From Variovorax sp. MHTC-1 (GTDB taxonomy: Bacteria; Pseudomonadota; Gammaproteobacteria; Burkholderiales; Burkholderiaceae_C), in assembly GCF_003984645.1 (NCBI RefSeq), contig NZ_RWKI01000024.1:1-51467 (forward strand): a stretch of DNA of 51,467 nt. The letters run 5' to 3'. Positions 28,057 through 36,800 of the stretch are shown here, one piece after another (position 1 is the stretch's first letter; the number at the start of each line of letters is the position of its first letter). Position numbers and translations under genes: made by a program. Below the pieces are notes generated by a model. The model did not search any database. It was not told where the DNA came from and worked only from the letters and a program-made list of their open reading frames with translations.

Positions 28057-28750
28057 CGATCTTGGTCACGACGACGGGGCCGATCTCGCGCGTGTTCGCC
28101 ACATGGGTACCGCCGCAGGGCTGGAAGTCGATCGATTCGCCGTCTCCGATCCGGATGGTGCGTACCGTGCCGGTGCCGCGCGGCGGTTGCACGCTCATGC
28201 TCTTGACCAGCGCGGGATTGGCATCGAGCTCGGCATCGGTGATCGCGCCCACGGCCAGCGGATGGCCGGCGACGACCAGGCGCGCCAGGCCGGTCGTCAG
28301 CGCTTCCTTGTCCAGCGGGTCGGTCATGTGGAAGTCCAGCCGCGCGTATTCGGGCGTGATCGAGCAGCCGTTGACCGGCTGCGGCACCAGGTGGCACAGC
28401 AGGTGGGTCGCGGTGTGGAAGCGCATCAGCTTGTGGCGGCGCTCCCAGTCGATGCGGGCCGTCACGGCATCGCCCGGCTTCAGCGCGGCCAGCAGCTCGG
28501 ACTGTCCCGGTGCCGGAACGTGAACGATCTCGTCGGTCGCGCGGCCTTCGGCATCCTTGGCCTTGCGCGTGTCGGCGATCACCAGTTCGCGCCCGCCCGC
28601 CAGCGCGAGGTGGCCGCTGTCGCCCGCCTGGCCGCCGCCCTGCGGGTAGAACACCGTGCGGTCGAGCACGATGCCGGCTTCGTCGGCGCGCACGACGCGG
28701 GCCTGGCAGTCGCGCAGGTAGGCGTCGGAGCGGAACAGGTCGTCGGTCAT
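28007..28750 (-). CDS. AlaX-type alanyl-tRNA editing protein
   Basis: 247 residues from ATG 28750. Homologous to the editing domain of alanyl-tRNA synthetase: N-terminal part with FYPQGGGQAGDSG, zinc-binding HTATHLL in the middle and CGGTH near the end (His, His, Cys, His ligands). It hydrolyses Ser or Gly mischarged onto tRNA-Ala in trans. Its end, KIEKKSATTRRVVLGWAP, is encoded by the first copy of the local tandem repeat, so the terminal ~12 residues may be repeat-derived. Upstream of dsbD on the same strand, 204 bp apart. Confidence 0.9.
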   Translation of the reverse strand: MTDDLFRSDAYLRDCQARVVRADEAGIVLDRTVFYPQGGGQAGDSGHLALAGGRELVIADTRKAKDAEGRATDEIVHVPAPGQSELLAALKPGDAVTARIDWERRHKLMRFHTATHLLCHLVPQPVNGCSITPEYARLDFHMTDPLDKEALTTGLARLVVAGHPLAVGAITDAELDANPALVKSMSVQPPRGTGTVRTIRIGDGESIDFQPCGGTHVANTREIGPVVVTKIEKKSATTRRVVLGWAP

Positions 28751-28883
28751 CGCCCGATGGTAGCGGCGGCGCCGCGGCGGGGTGCGCCCACGCCAGAAAG
28801 CGCCCACAACCGACAGCGAGGGCTTGCGCAATCCGGAAGATTCATGGCTGGAGGGCCCTCGTCGCCGGAAGGACATCCGACCC

Positions 28884-30221
28884 ATGAGCCATACCAAGCT
28901 TTCTTCGACCGCGGCGCTGCTGGCCGCCGCCGCGCTGCTCGCGGCCTGCGGCGAAACCGCCAAGCTGCCGCCGGAGGCCGGCATCGGCCCGACGCCGCAG
29001 CTGCCGGCGCCGAACAAGACGCTGATCCCGACCGTCAATATCGCTCCGGCCACCGGCTGGACCGATACCGCCGGCCCAAGCGTGCCCAGCGGCTTCACCG
29101 TGACGGCGCTGGCGCGCGGTCTGGACCATCCGCGCTGGGTCTATCTGCTGCCCAACGGCGACGTGCTGGTGGTCGAGAGCAACAAGCCGCCGAAGCCGGA
29201 AGGCGCAGGCGACGGCGGCCTGATGAAGAAAATCCGCGGCGCGGTGATGAGCCGCGTCATGAAGCGCGCCGGCGCCGAAGTCCCGAGCGCCAATCGCATC
29301 ACCCTGCTGCGCGATGCGAACGGCGACGGTGCGGCGGAGGTGCGCCACGTGTTCATGCAGAACCTGATGTCTCCCTTTGGCGTCGCGCTGGTCGGCAACG
29401 AGCTCTTCATCGCCAATGCCGACGCGCTGGTGAAGGTGCCGTACACCGAAGGCCAGACTTCCATCGCGGCAACGCCCACCAAGGTGACCGACCTGCCGGC
29501 CGGCATCAACCACCACTGGACCAAGAACGTGATCGCCAACCGCGAAGGCACCAAGCTCTACGTGACGGTCGGCTCCAACAGCAACATCGGCGAGAGCGGG
29601 CTGGATGCCGAAGAGGGGCGGGCCGCGATCTGGGAGGTCGACGTGAAGAGCGGCGAGAAGCGGCTGTTCGCCACGGGGCTGCGCAATCCCAACGGCATGG
29701 CCTGGGAACCGGAGACCAACGTGCTGTGGACGGTGGTGAACGAGCGCGACGAGATCGGCAGCGACCTCGTGCCCGACTACCTGACCTCGGTGAAGGACGG
29801 CGCCTTCTACGGCTGGCCATGGAGCTACTACGGCCGCCATGTCGATGTGCGGGTGACGCCGCCGCGGCCCGAGATGGTGGCCAAGGCGGTGGCGCCCGAC
29901 TATGCGCTGGGCTCGCACGTGGCGGCACTGGGCCTGGCCTTCTCCCACCCGCGCGGCATGCCGCCCCAGTTCGCCAACGGCGCGTTCATCGGCGAGCACG
30001 GCTCGTGGAACCGCAAGCCGCTGTCGGGCTACAAGGTGGTCTTCGTGCCCTTCAGCGGCGGCCGGCCCAGCGGGCCGCCGGTCGATTTCGTGACCGGCTT
30101 CCTGAGCGCCGACGAGAAGGCGCAGGGCCGGCCCGTCGGCGTCGCGCTCGACAAGAGCGGCGCTCTGCTGGTGGCCGACGACGTGGGCAATGCCGTCTGG
30201 CGCGTCGCGCGCGCGAGATAG
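28884..30221 (+). CDS. Glucose/sorbosone dehydrogenase-like lipoprotein
   Basis: 445 residues. Lipoprotein signal peptide MSHTKLSSTAALLAAAALLA then ACG lipobox (Cys near residue 22), so it is anchored in the envelope. The mature part is a six-bladed beta-propeller of the PQQ-dependent sorbosone dehydrogenase (L-sorbosone/GDH) type: GLDHPRWVYLLPNGDVLVVE, LMSPFGVALVGNELFIAN, GLRNPNGMAWEP, FYGWPWSYYG and FANGAFIGEHGSWNRKPLSG. The substrate is unknown; some members have no proven dehydrogenase activity. It is divergent from alaX and appears monocistronic. Confidence 0.88.
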   Translation: MSHTKLSSTAALLAAAALLAACGETAKLPPEAGIGPTPQLPAPNKTLIPTVNIAPATGWTDTAGPSVPSGFTVTALARGLDHPRWVYLLPNGDVLVVESNKPPKPEGAGDGGLMKKIRGAVMSRVMKRAGAEVPSANRITLLRDANGDGAAEVRHVFMQNLMSPFGVALVGNELFIANADALVKVPYTEGQTSIAATPTKVTDLPAGINHHWTKNVIANREGTKLYVTVGSNSNIGESGLDAEEGRAAIWEVDVKSGEKRLFATGLRNPNGMAWEPETNVLWTVVNERDEIGSDLVPDYLTSVKDGAFYGWPWSYYGRHVDVRVTPPRPEMVAKAVAPDYALGSHVAALGLAFSHPRGMPPQFANGAFIGEHGSWNRKPLSGYKVVFVPFSGGRPSGPPVDFVTGFLSADEKAQGRPVGVALDKSGALLVADDVGNAVWRVARAR

Positions 30222-30227
30222 CTGTCT

Positions 30228-30308
30228 CTGGATCTGGAACCCCTGCAGCACCACCTTGCCTTGCGCCTTGCCGCTCTCGATCAGCGCATGGGCGCGGCGC
30301 GTACGCGA
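30228..30308 (-). pseudogene. 3' remnant of a quinone oxidoreductase/zinc-type ADH gene
   Basis: One minus-strand frame reads RRAHALIESGKAQGKVVLQGF, which resembles the conserved C-terminus of the NADPH:quinone reductase (MDR) family (AH..ME.G...GKIVL). Nothing of the rest of the gene remains; it is cut off by the creatininase promoter region on one side, and the frame runs on into the dehydrogenase gene antisense. Probably deletion debris. Support is about 20 residues. Confidence 0.4.
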
Positions 30309-30343
30309 GGTGACGGAGCGTGGGGGCTCGCTAAGATCACCGC

Positions 30344-31162
30344 ATGACCGTTCCCGCCAGCCGCTTCTGGTCCCAGCTCACGACACGCGATTTCGCCGCC
30401 CTCGATCCGGCGACGACCGTCGCGGTGCTGCCCCTGGGCGCGACCGAGCAGCACGGCCCGCACCTGCCGCTGGGCGTGGACTCGACCCTGGTCGACGGCA
30501 TCGTCGCGGCCGCGCAGCCGCTGCTGCCGGCCGAGCTGCCGGTGCTGTTCCTGCCGACCCAGCAGATCGGTCTGAGCCCCGAGCATGCGCGTTTCGCGGG
30601 CACGCTCACCCTGTCGGCCGAGACGCTGATCCGGCTCTGGAACGAGATCGGCGCCGGCGTGGCGCGCGCGGGCGTGAAGAAGCTGGTGCTCTTCAATGCG
30701 CACGGCGGGCACACCGGCGCGATGGACATCGTTGCGCGCGAGCTGCGCGCGGCGCACGGGCTCATCGTCTACAGCGTGAGCTGGTTCAACCTGCCGCTGG
30801 GCGATGCCGGCGCACAGTTCAGCGCCGACGAACACCGCTTCGGCGTGCACGCGGGCGAGATCGAGACCTCGATGATGCTGGCCCTGGCGCCGGGCCAGGT
30901 GGCAATGAAGGCGGCCCGCGATTTCGGCTCCAGCTCGCGCCAGCGCGCGGCCGACTATCCGGTGCTCGGCAACGGCAAGAGCGCCAGGCTCGGCTGGGCC
31001 ATGGAAGACTACAACCCCGCAGGCGCAGCCGGCAACGCCGCCGCGGCGACCGCAGAGAAGGGCCGGGCAGTGATCGACGCCGCAGCGGGCCAGTTGGCGG
31101 CACTGCTGGCCGAGGTGTCGCGCCTGCCGCTGTCGACCGCGCACACGGGGCCGCTGGGCTGA
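30344..31162 (+). CDS. Creatininase-family amidohydrolase
   Basis: 272 residues. Metal ligands of the family are present: E35 and H37 in LPLGATEQHGPHLPLGVD (with D46), NAHGGH in the middle, and E in the HAGEIETSMML stretch. Members hydrolyse cyclic amides such as creatinine or act on formamides in riboflavin/F420 and mycofactocin pathways. The context does not specify which, and there is no creatine gene nearby. Cytosolic, single gene. Its TGA lies within a palindrome shared with the convergent PEBP gene. Confidence 0.88.
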   Translation: MTVPASRFWSQLTTRDFAALDPATTVAVLPLGATEQHGPHLPLGVDSTLVDGIVAAAQPLLPAELPVLFLPTQQIGLSPEHARFAGTLTLSAETLIRLWNEIGAGVARAGVKKLVLFNAHGGHTGAMDIVARELRAAHGLIVYSVSWFNLPLGDAGAQFSADEHRFGVHAGEIETSMMLALAPGQVAMKAARDFGSSSRQRAADYPVLGNGKSARLGWAMEDYNPAGAAGNAAAATAEKGRAVIDAAAGQLAALLAEVSRLPLSTAHTGPLG

Positions 31163-31174
31163 GGCGCCTCAGCC
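31157..31174. terminator. Perfect 18-bp palindrome spanning both stop codons
   Basis: GGCTGAGGCGCCTCAGCC. The creatininase-family gene ends GGC-TGA in the left arm and the PEBP gene ends GGC-TGA in the right arm on the other strand, so the two 3' ends are mirror images. A hairpin would form in either transcript; no T-tract follows. Confidence 0.5.
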
Positions 31175-31798
31175 TGCCACCGCCGGTCCGCCAGGCGCGG
31201 TTTCCTCGATCTTGATCGTGCCGTCGGGCCGTTCGCAGGTGCCGATGAGCAGGCCGCTCGCTACCGCATGCGCGCGCAGGGCATCCAGCACCTCGTCGCG
31301 TCCGGGGCTGGCGGAGAAGCCGGGCGTGCTGTCGAGCGCGAAGAGCTGGAAGGCATAGCGGTGCACACCGTGTCCCGGCGGCGGATCGGGCGGCAGCCAG
31401 GCGGCCTGGAGGTAGGAGTTGCGGCCGGTGTGCACGCCGGTTCCCTCGTTGCCGGCGCTGGCGATCGCGGCCTCGGGCAGGTTGCCGTCCTCCGCCGCAA
31501 GGCCGACCACGATCGCGTGCACCAGCGGATGGGGCGTCGGCGAATCGGCGTCTTCGACCAGGAGCACCAGCGAAGCGGCGCCGGCCGGCACGCCGGTCCA
31601 TTGCAGGGGCGGCGACAGGCCCTCGCCGTCGGCCGTGTAGCGCGGCGGCAGCGGTGCATGGTCGACGAAGGCCAGGCTCGCGACCGTGATCGATGCCATC
31701 CCCTGGCGCAGCCCCAGGGTGTTGAAGGCGATCTCGTCGAGGCCGGCGCGTACGCCGTGCAGGGCGTGGCCGATGGCTTCGGGAAGTTTTTCGAGCAT
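31169..31798 (-). CDS. YbhB/YbcL-type PEBP (Raf kinase inhibitor-like) protein
   Basis: 209 residues. The phosphatidylethanolamine-binding fold is shown by VEDADSPTPHPLVHAIVVGL (ligand-pocket D-x-D-x-P and the His), PPGHGVHRYAFQLFALD and the C-terminal TCERPDGTI. A 33-residue leader (MLEKLPEAIGHALHGVRAGLD) precedes the core at MASITV. AGGAGG abuts the first ATG very closely, so the start at 31699 is an alternative. Bacterial function is not settled; no signal peptide. Confidence 0.88.
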   Translation of the reverse strand: MLEKLPEAIGHALHGVRAGLDEIAFNTLGLRQGMASITVASLAFVDHAPLPPRYTADGEGLSPPLQWTGVPAGAASLVLLVEDADSPTPHPLVHAIVVGLAAEDGNLPEAAIASAGNEGTGVHTGRNSYLQAAWLPPDPPPGHGVHRYAFQLFALDSTPGFSASPGRDEVLDALRAHAVASGLLIGTCERPDGTIKIEETAPGGPAVAG

Positions 31799-31914
31799 CC
31801 CTCCTGTATAGCGTGCGGGCGGAAGCTGGCGTGTAGGCAGGCTCCGCTATCATGAAACGGCGCCGCGCTTCTGCGGTCGCCTCTTCCCTCCCATTCCAAT
31901 ACCAAAGGAAGCGT

Positions 31915-32160
31915 ATGAGCATCGTCTGGACCATCCTGATCGGTTTCGTCGCGGGCCTCGTGGCGCGCGCCATCAAGCCCGGCGACGACTCGGCGGGCTT
32001 CATCGTGACCACGCTGATCGGCATCGCCGGCTCGCTGATCGCGACCTACCTGGGGCAGGCGATGGGCTGGTACACGGCGGGCCAGGGGGCCGGCTTCATC
32101 GCCTCGGTGGTCGGCGCGATCGTGCTGCTCGTCATCTGGGGCCTCGTCAAGCGCAAGTGA
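31915..32160 (+). CDS. GlsB/YeaQ/YmgE-family small membrane protein
   Basis: 81 residues with AGGA upstream of ATG 31915; an earlier in-frame ATG (31852) lacks family similarity. Three short hydrophobic helices with Gly-rich turns: MSIVWTILIGFVAGLVARAI, DDSAGFIVTTLIGIAGSLIA and FIASVVGAIVLLVIWGLV, ending in KRK. This is the transglycosylase-associated/stress-induced membrane protein family. A TATCAT -10-like box lies at 31848-31853. Inner membrane; molecular role unknown. Confidence 0.9.
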   Translation: MSIVWTILIGFVAGLVARAIKPGDDSAGFIVTTLIGIAGSLIATYLGQAMGWYTAGQGAGFIASVVGAIVLLVIWGLVKRK

Positions 32161-32175
32161 GCGTGCCGGGCAGCG

Positions 32176-32508
32176 ATGGCCCGTAGATCCAGGGCGCACC
32201 ACCATGTCTACGTCGTCGAGCTCGACGACCGGGTCTGGAACATCGCCCGCTTCCGGCGCGCCAACCCCGACTACCGGCTCGGCCAGCCCTTCGTCTACGT
32301 CGGCATGACGGGGCTGGATCCCGACGTACGCTTCGACAAGCACAAGGCCGGCATCCAGGCGAACGCCTTCGTGCGTAACTATGGGCTCAGGCTGTTGCCG
32401 GCCCTGTACGCGGTCTACAACCCGATGCCCTACGAGGCCGCGCGCGAAATGGAGGTCGAGCTCGGCATCGCATTGCGCGAAGCCGGCTACGGCGTATGGC
32501 AGGCTTGA
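32176..32508 (+). CDS. GIY-YIG-like small protein
   Basis: 110 residues. HVYVVELDD and PFVYVGMT occupy the places of the GIY and YIG strands, followed by a conserved basic helix (RFDKHKAG) and a late glutamate helix (AAREMEVELGIALREAG), the layout of a single-domain GIY-YIG nuclease. The canonical triplets are not exact, so activity is uncertain. It starts 15 bp after the GlsB-type gene on the same strand. The region just after its stop is a repeat copy. Confidence 0.6.
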   Translation: MARRSRAHHHVYVVELDDRVWNIARFRRANPDYRLGQPFVYVGMTGLDPDVRFDKHKAGIQANAFVRNYGLRLLPALYAVYNPMPYEAAREMEVELGIALREAGYGVWQA

Positions 32509-32513
32509 AATAG

Positions 32514-32610
32514 GCTCTCCCCCAGGCTTCGCGCACTTCGTGTCCCCTCACCGGGGGCAACACCAGCGGCCCGGCAAAGCCGGTTCCGCGGTGTTCCTGG
32601 AAGGGAGCGT
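32514..32610 (+). repeat. Intergenic repeat, copy 1
   Basis: It begins right after the GIY-YIG-like gene with CTCTCCCCCAGGCT (32515-32528), then CACTTCGTGT, a CCCC...GGGG segment and the hairpin CCGGCaaaGCCGG (32571-32583). The first two blocks recur exactly at 40874-40901 on the other strand. Such copies are, to my knowledge, common between genes in Comamonadaceae genomes. Confidence 0.7.
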
Positions 32611-32644
32611 GGGAACGCTTTGACGTGCAACGACAGGAGGCGCT

Positions 32645-32977
32645 ATGGACGGTACGGTATGCATCGTGATGACCACCGCCAGCACCGAGGACGAGGCGGA
32701 AGCGCTCGGCACCGCGATCGTCAAGGCGGGCCTCGCGGCCTGCGTGCAGGTGCAGCGCGTGCGCAGCTTCTATGTCTGGCAGGGCACGCTGCACCGCGAG
32801 CCGGAATGGCTGCTCCTGATCAAGACCCTCGCCGCGCGCTATGCGGTGCTGGAAGCCTTCATCCGGGAGCGCCACAGCTACGAAACGCCGGAAATCGTGC
32901 AGTTGCCGATCACGGCCGGGTCCGCGGACTATCTGCGCTGGCTGGCCGGTGGCAGCGCCGGCGCCGCTCAGGCGTAG
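32645..32977 (+). CDS. cutA: CutA1 family divalent-cation tolerance protein
   Basis: 110 residues with AGGAGG upstream. Trimeric ferredoxin-like fold: VCIVMTTASTEDEAEALGTA at the start, AACVQVQRVRSFYVWQG in the middle, EPEWLLLIKT, and the end ERHSYETPEIVQLPI, all family signatures. Linked in E. coli to copper tolerance, though the mechanism is unclear. Its last 10 nt overlap the end of the convergent phosphatase-like gene. Confidence 0.95.
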   Translation: MDGTVCIVMTTASTEDEAEALGTAIVKAGLAACVQVQRVRSFYVWQGTLHREPEWLLLIKTLAARYAVLEAFIRERHSYETPEIVQLPITAGSADYLRWLAGGSAGAAQA

Positions 32978-33642
32978 GTCACCCAGTCCGCCCAGGCCGG
33001 GCCGTCCAGGTGCGGCAGCGTGTTGTAGGTCACCAGCATGTGACGCTTGGGCGTGAAGGCGAATTCCGTGATGGCGGTGTTGCGGATCCGCAGGTTGAGC
33101 TCGATGGTGGTTTCCGGGCTGGTGCCCAGCACATGGCCGACCGCGGTACTGATCGGGCCGCCGCTCGACACCACCAGCACCCGGGCGCCGTGGTGCTTGC
33201 CGCGCACGTGGTCCAGCGCGCTCGTCACCCCGGCCAGGAAGTCAACGTAGCTCGGCATCCCGGCCGGTGAGGTCCGGCCTTGCATCCAGGCGCCCAGCCC
33301 ATCGCGCAGCAGCCGGAAGTGGTGGCGGTACTTCTCGGGCGAATCGGCCTTCTCGAGCTTCTCGGGATGAATGGTCGCAATGACCGCTTCGGCGTCGTAC
33401 TCGTCGAGTCCCGGCCAGGGCAGCACGTCGTCGCGCGCGAGGCCCAACCCTTCGGCGATGCCTTCCCAGGTCTGGCGATGGCGCTTCAGGGTGCCGGTGA
33501 TGACGGCATCGAACTGCATGCCGCGCTCGCGCCAGTACTCGCCCAGGCGCCGCGATTGCCGGTGGCCCAGATCGCTCAGCTGGTCGTAGTCGGCCGCGCC
33601 GAAGCTGGCCTGCCCGTGGCGCACGAGATAGAGAGTTCCCAT
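32968..33642 (-). CDS. Histidine-phosphatase-fold protein with atypical second motif
   Basis: 224 residues from ATG 33642 (an upstream in-frame start adds nine poor residues). Phosphoglycerate-mutase-like: LYLVRHGQASFG supplies the RHG nucleophile motif (R8, H9), and LKRHRQT a phosphate arginine. The usual second catalytic histidine (S/T-HGG) is serine here: VVSSGGPIST, S160. That substitution exists in a subgroup of the family as I recall it, and may lower or change activity. Cytosolic. Divergent from the autotransporter. Confidence 0.85.
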   Translation of the reverse strand: MGTLYLVRHGQASFGAADYDQLSDLGHRQSRRLGEYWRERGMQFDAVITGTLKRHRQTWEGIAEGLGLARDDVLPWPGLDEYDAEAVIATIHPEKLEKADSPEKYRHHFRLLRDGLGAWMQGRTSPAGMPSYVDFLAGVTSALDHVRGKHHGARVLVVSSGGPISTAVGHVLGTSPETTIELNLRIRNTAITEFAFTPKRHMLVTYNTLPHLDGPAWADWVTYA

Positions 33643-33673
33643 GGCTTGGATTCTGCCGAGGCGGCGCATGCGG

Positions 33674-33695
33674 GCCGGTCGCCGCGGCGACCGGC
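33674..33695. repeat. Perfect 22-bp palindrome
   Basis: GCCGGTCGCC (33674-33683) and GGCGACCGGC (33686-33695) flank a central GC; the whole 22 bp reads the same on both strands. It lies 32 bp upstream of the phosphatase-like start and 168 bp before the autotransporter start, so it may be an operator or a cruciform-forming site. Confidence 0.6.
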
Positions 33696-33743
33696 GTCAC
33701 TCCGATGCGTCGAAGCGACAGCGTGGCTTTTGTGGCGAGGTTC

Positions 33744-33840
33744 TGTAAGAAATTGAGTCATAAAGTTCTCAAATGTGTAAGATGCGAACTTTCGTAGACG
33801 TCGCGACGCGATTTCCGCCGCGCAGCGCCGCTTTCTTACA
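33744..33840 (+). promoter_or_regulatory. Leader region of the autotransporter with repeated TGTAAGA
   Basis: TGTAAGAAA (33744-33752) pairs perfectly with TTTCTTACA (33832-33840), and TGTAAGA recurs at 33776-33782. TTGAG (33753-33757) and CTCAA (33768-33772) form a smaller inverted repeat. The AT-rich stretch 33750-33785 is the likely promoter; no consensus pair is certain. The repeats could fold the leader RNA or bind a regulator. Confidence 0.4.
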
Positions 33841-33862
33841 CCCAAGAGGGACAGCACAGAGC

Positions 33863-36800
33863 ATGAACAAGTCTTATCGCAGCGTCTGGAACCATGCGCT
33901 GGGCGCCTGGGTCGCGGTTTCGGAGATCACGGCCGCGCGCGGCAAACGGTCCAGCGGCGCAGTCACGGTGCTGATGGCGGTCGGCTTGAGCGGCCTGGCG
34001 GCGGGCGCGGCGGCGCAGACCATCGACTATGCGAACAATGACGTCAGGGCACTGCCTATCGTCACCACGCCGACCACGGTGCTGAACAGCACCGACGCGG
34101 GCACGGCGCAGCAGACCGGCGACATCTCCGGCACCGACGGCATCGTCAAGACCGGCGCCGGCACCATCGTTCTGGGCGGTGCCAACACCTACGCCGGCGG
34201 CACCGCGATCAACGCCGGCGCGCTGGCCATCGATTCCGACGCCCGGCTCGGGCAGGCGAGCGGAGCGCTGGCCTTCGGTGGCGGTACGCTGCGTTTCACG
34301 GCCGACGGCGTCGCCAGCGGCCGCGCCATCACTCTGACCGGAAACGGCACCGTCGACGTGGCCGGCACCCAGGGCAACAAGCTCACCGGGCAGATTTCGG
34401 GCGGCGGCGTCCTCACGCTTCGCAATACCGGCACGAACGCGCTGGGTGACGAGACCCAGCGCCTGAGCATCGACAACGCCGCGAACAACTACACCGGCGG
34501 GACCGTGCTGCAGGGCAACGGGACGGCAGGCCGCCTCAATGTGTGGACGCGCACGACGGGCTCCCTCGGCAGCGGCCCCGTCACCATCCTCGAGAACGCC
34601 GAGCTGCGCTTCCAGGATCCCACCGCGAGCGCCGGCAACCTCGTCATCACGGTGCCGGTCGGCGTCAACACCAACGTCAACGGCAGCAACAGCGGCCTCC
34701 AGTTCCAGAATGGCGCGAACGCCGGCACGGCGACGATCACCAACAACGGCGCGGGCTCCTATGTGCTGTTCGGCGGCGCCCTGGGCGCCAGCGCGCAGGA
34801 TGCGACCCTCAACAACAACGGCGGCCGGCTGATCTTCCAGGAGAACGGCAACGGCGGCAGCGCGACCATCAACAACAACAGCGGCACGCTCCAGATGTCG
34901 AACACGGCGAACCTGAGCGGCGCCACCGTCATCAACAACGGCGAGGTCTACGTCAACGACATCAGCGCACCGGCAGCGGCGATCGGCTCCCTGTCGGGCT
35001 CGGGCGGCGTCGTACTCGGCAACGCCACGCTGCAAGTCGGGGCGCTCGGCAAGGACGACACCATCAGCGGCGTGATCTCGAACACGGGCCTGGGCTCGCA
35101 GGACAAGAACGGGGCGCTCTACATCAATCCCGTGATGATCGGCAACGGCGCCGTGGTCAAGGTCGGCGCCGGCACCCTGACGCTCGCGGGCAACAACACC
35201 TACACCGGCGGCACCACCATCAGCGGCGGCGCGCTGCAGCTCGGCGCCGGTACCGCCAGCGGCAGCGTGGAAGGCGCCATCACCAACAATGCGTCGCTGA
35301 TCGTCAATCGCTCGGACAACTACACCCTGGCCAACGCCATCACCGGCTCGGGCACGCTCACGCAGGCCGGCACCGGCACCACGACGGTCACAGGGGCCAA
35401 CACCTACAGCGGCGGCACCATCCTGAGTTCCGGCGGTCTCAGCATCGGCAGCGCGGGGGTGCTCGGCACCGGCGCCATCACCTTCGAGGGCGGCACCTTC
35501 ACCACGACCAGTCCGATGGTGCTGGGCAACACCGTGGTCGTGGCCGGCGACGTCGATCTCGCGACCAACGGCAGCCTCGGGCTGAACGGGCCGGTGGTGC
35601 TCACTGCCGACGCGGCGTTGAACCAGGTCACGCCCGCCAGTGTCGTGAACTTCGACGGCGGGATCAGCGGCGGCCACGGGATCACGCTCGACGGCGCCGG
35701 CGGCGGCTGGAGCGGCTACGCGTACAACGCAGTCAACACCTATACCGGCACGACCACGGTGCAGGGCAATGCCAATCTGCTGCTGGCAGCCGCGGGCACC
35801 GTGCCGGGCGACCTCGTCGTCAACGGCAGCGGCACTGTGCGCGTGAACGGCAACGGCCGCCTGGCGCCGACCGCGAATCTCACGGTCAATTCCACAGGCA
35901 ACGTTGTCGCCGGGCAGTCTCTGTCCGGTGTCGAATTTCTCAACGCGACCCAGACCATCGCCCAACTGGACGGCAGCGGCACGGTCGGGTTGAACGGCAG
36001 CGAGCTGACGGTCGGCGCCGGCAATTTCAGCGGCGCGATGTCGAACGGTCTCGTCACGCCTGTCAATTCGGGCTCGCTGGTCAAATCAGGCGCGGGCACG
36101 CTGACCCTGTCGGGCGCCAACACCTACACCGGCAGCACCACCGTCAGCGGCGGCACCCTGCGTGCCGGTGCGGCCAACACCCTGAGCGCTGCGTCGGCGC
36201 ACAGCGTGGCGGCCGGCGCCACGCTCGACCTCGCCGGCTTCAGCCAGAGCATGGCCTCGCTCACGAACGGCGGCACCGTCTCGCTGGTCGGCGCCGCGCC
36301 CGGTGCCACGCTCACGGTGACTGGCCCCTACGTCGGCAACAACGGCACCCTGCGTCTCGGCACCACGCTCGGCGCCAGCGGCCCGTCCGACCGGCTGGTG
36401 CTCGACGGCGCCGCCGCCGTCGCCAGCGGCAGCACCACCGTGCAGATTGCCAACCTCGGCGGCCTCGGCGGCCAGACCGTGGGCAGCGGCATCGAGGTGA
36501 TCAGCGCGCTGAACGGCGCCACCACCACGGCGCAGACGACCAAGAACGCCTTCGCACTCGGCGGCGCAGGCCACGTCGACGCGGGCGCCTTCGAGTACCG
36601 CCTGTACGCCGCCGATGCGAGCGGCGCCGGCGAGAACTGGTATCTGCGTTCGGAAGTGATTCCACCGCCCCCTCCGCCGCCGCCGCCCCCGCCGCCGCCT
36701 CCCGGCCCGCCGGCGCCCCCGGCTCCACCTGCGCCTCCTGCGCCTCCGGCTCCGCCCGCGCCACCGGCACCCCCCGCTCCGGCGCCTGCGCCGGTCCCGG

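Noticed and set aside
33836..35965. Minus frame opposite the autotransporter passenger
   Set aside because: Shadow of repeat-rich coding sequence; no start context or motif.
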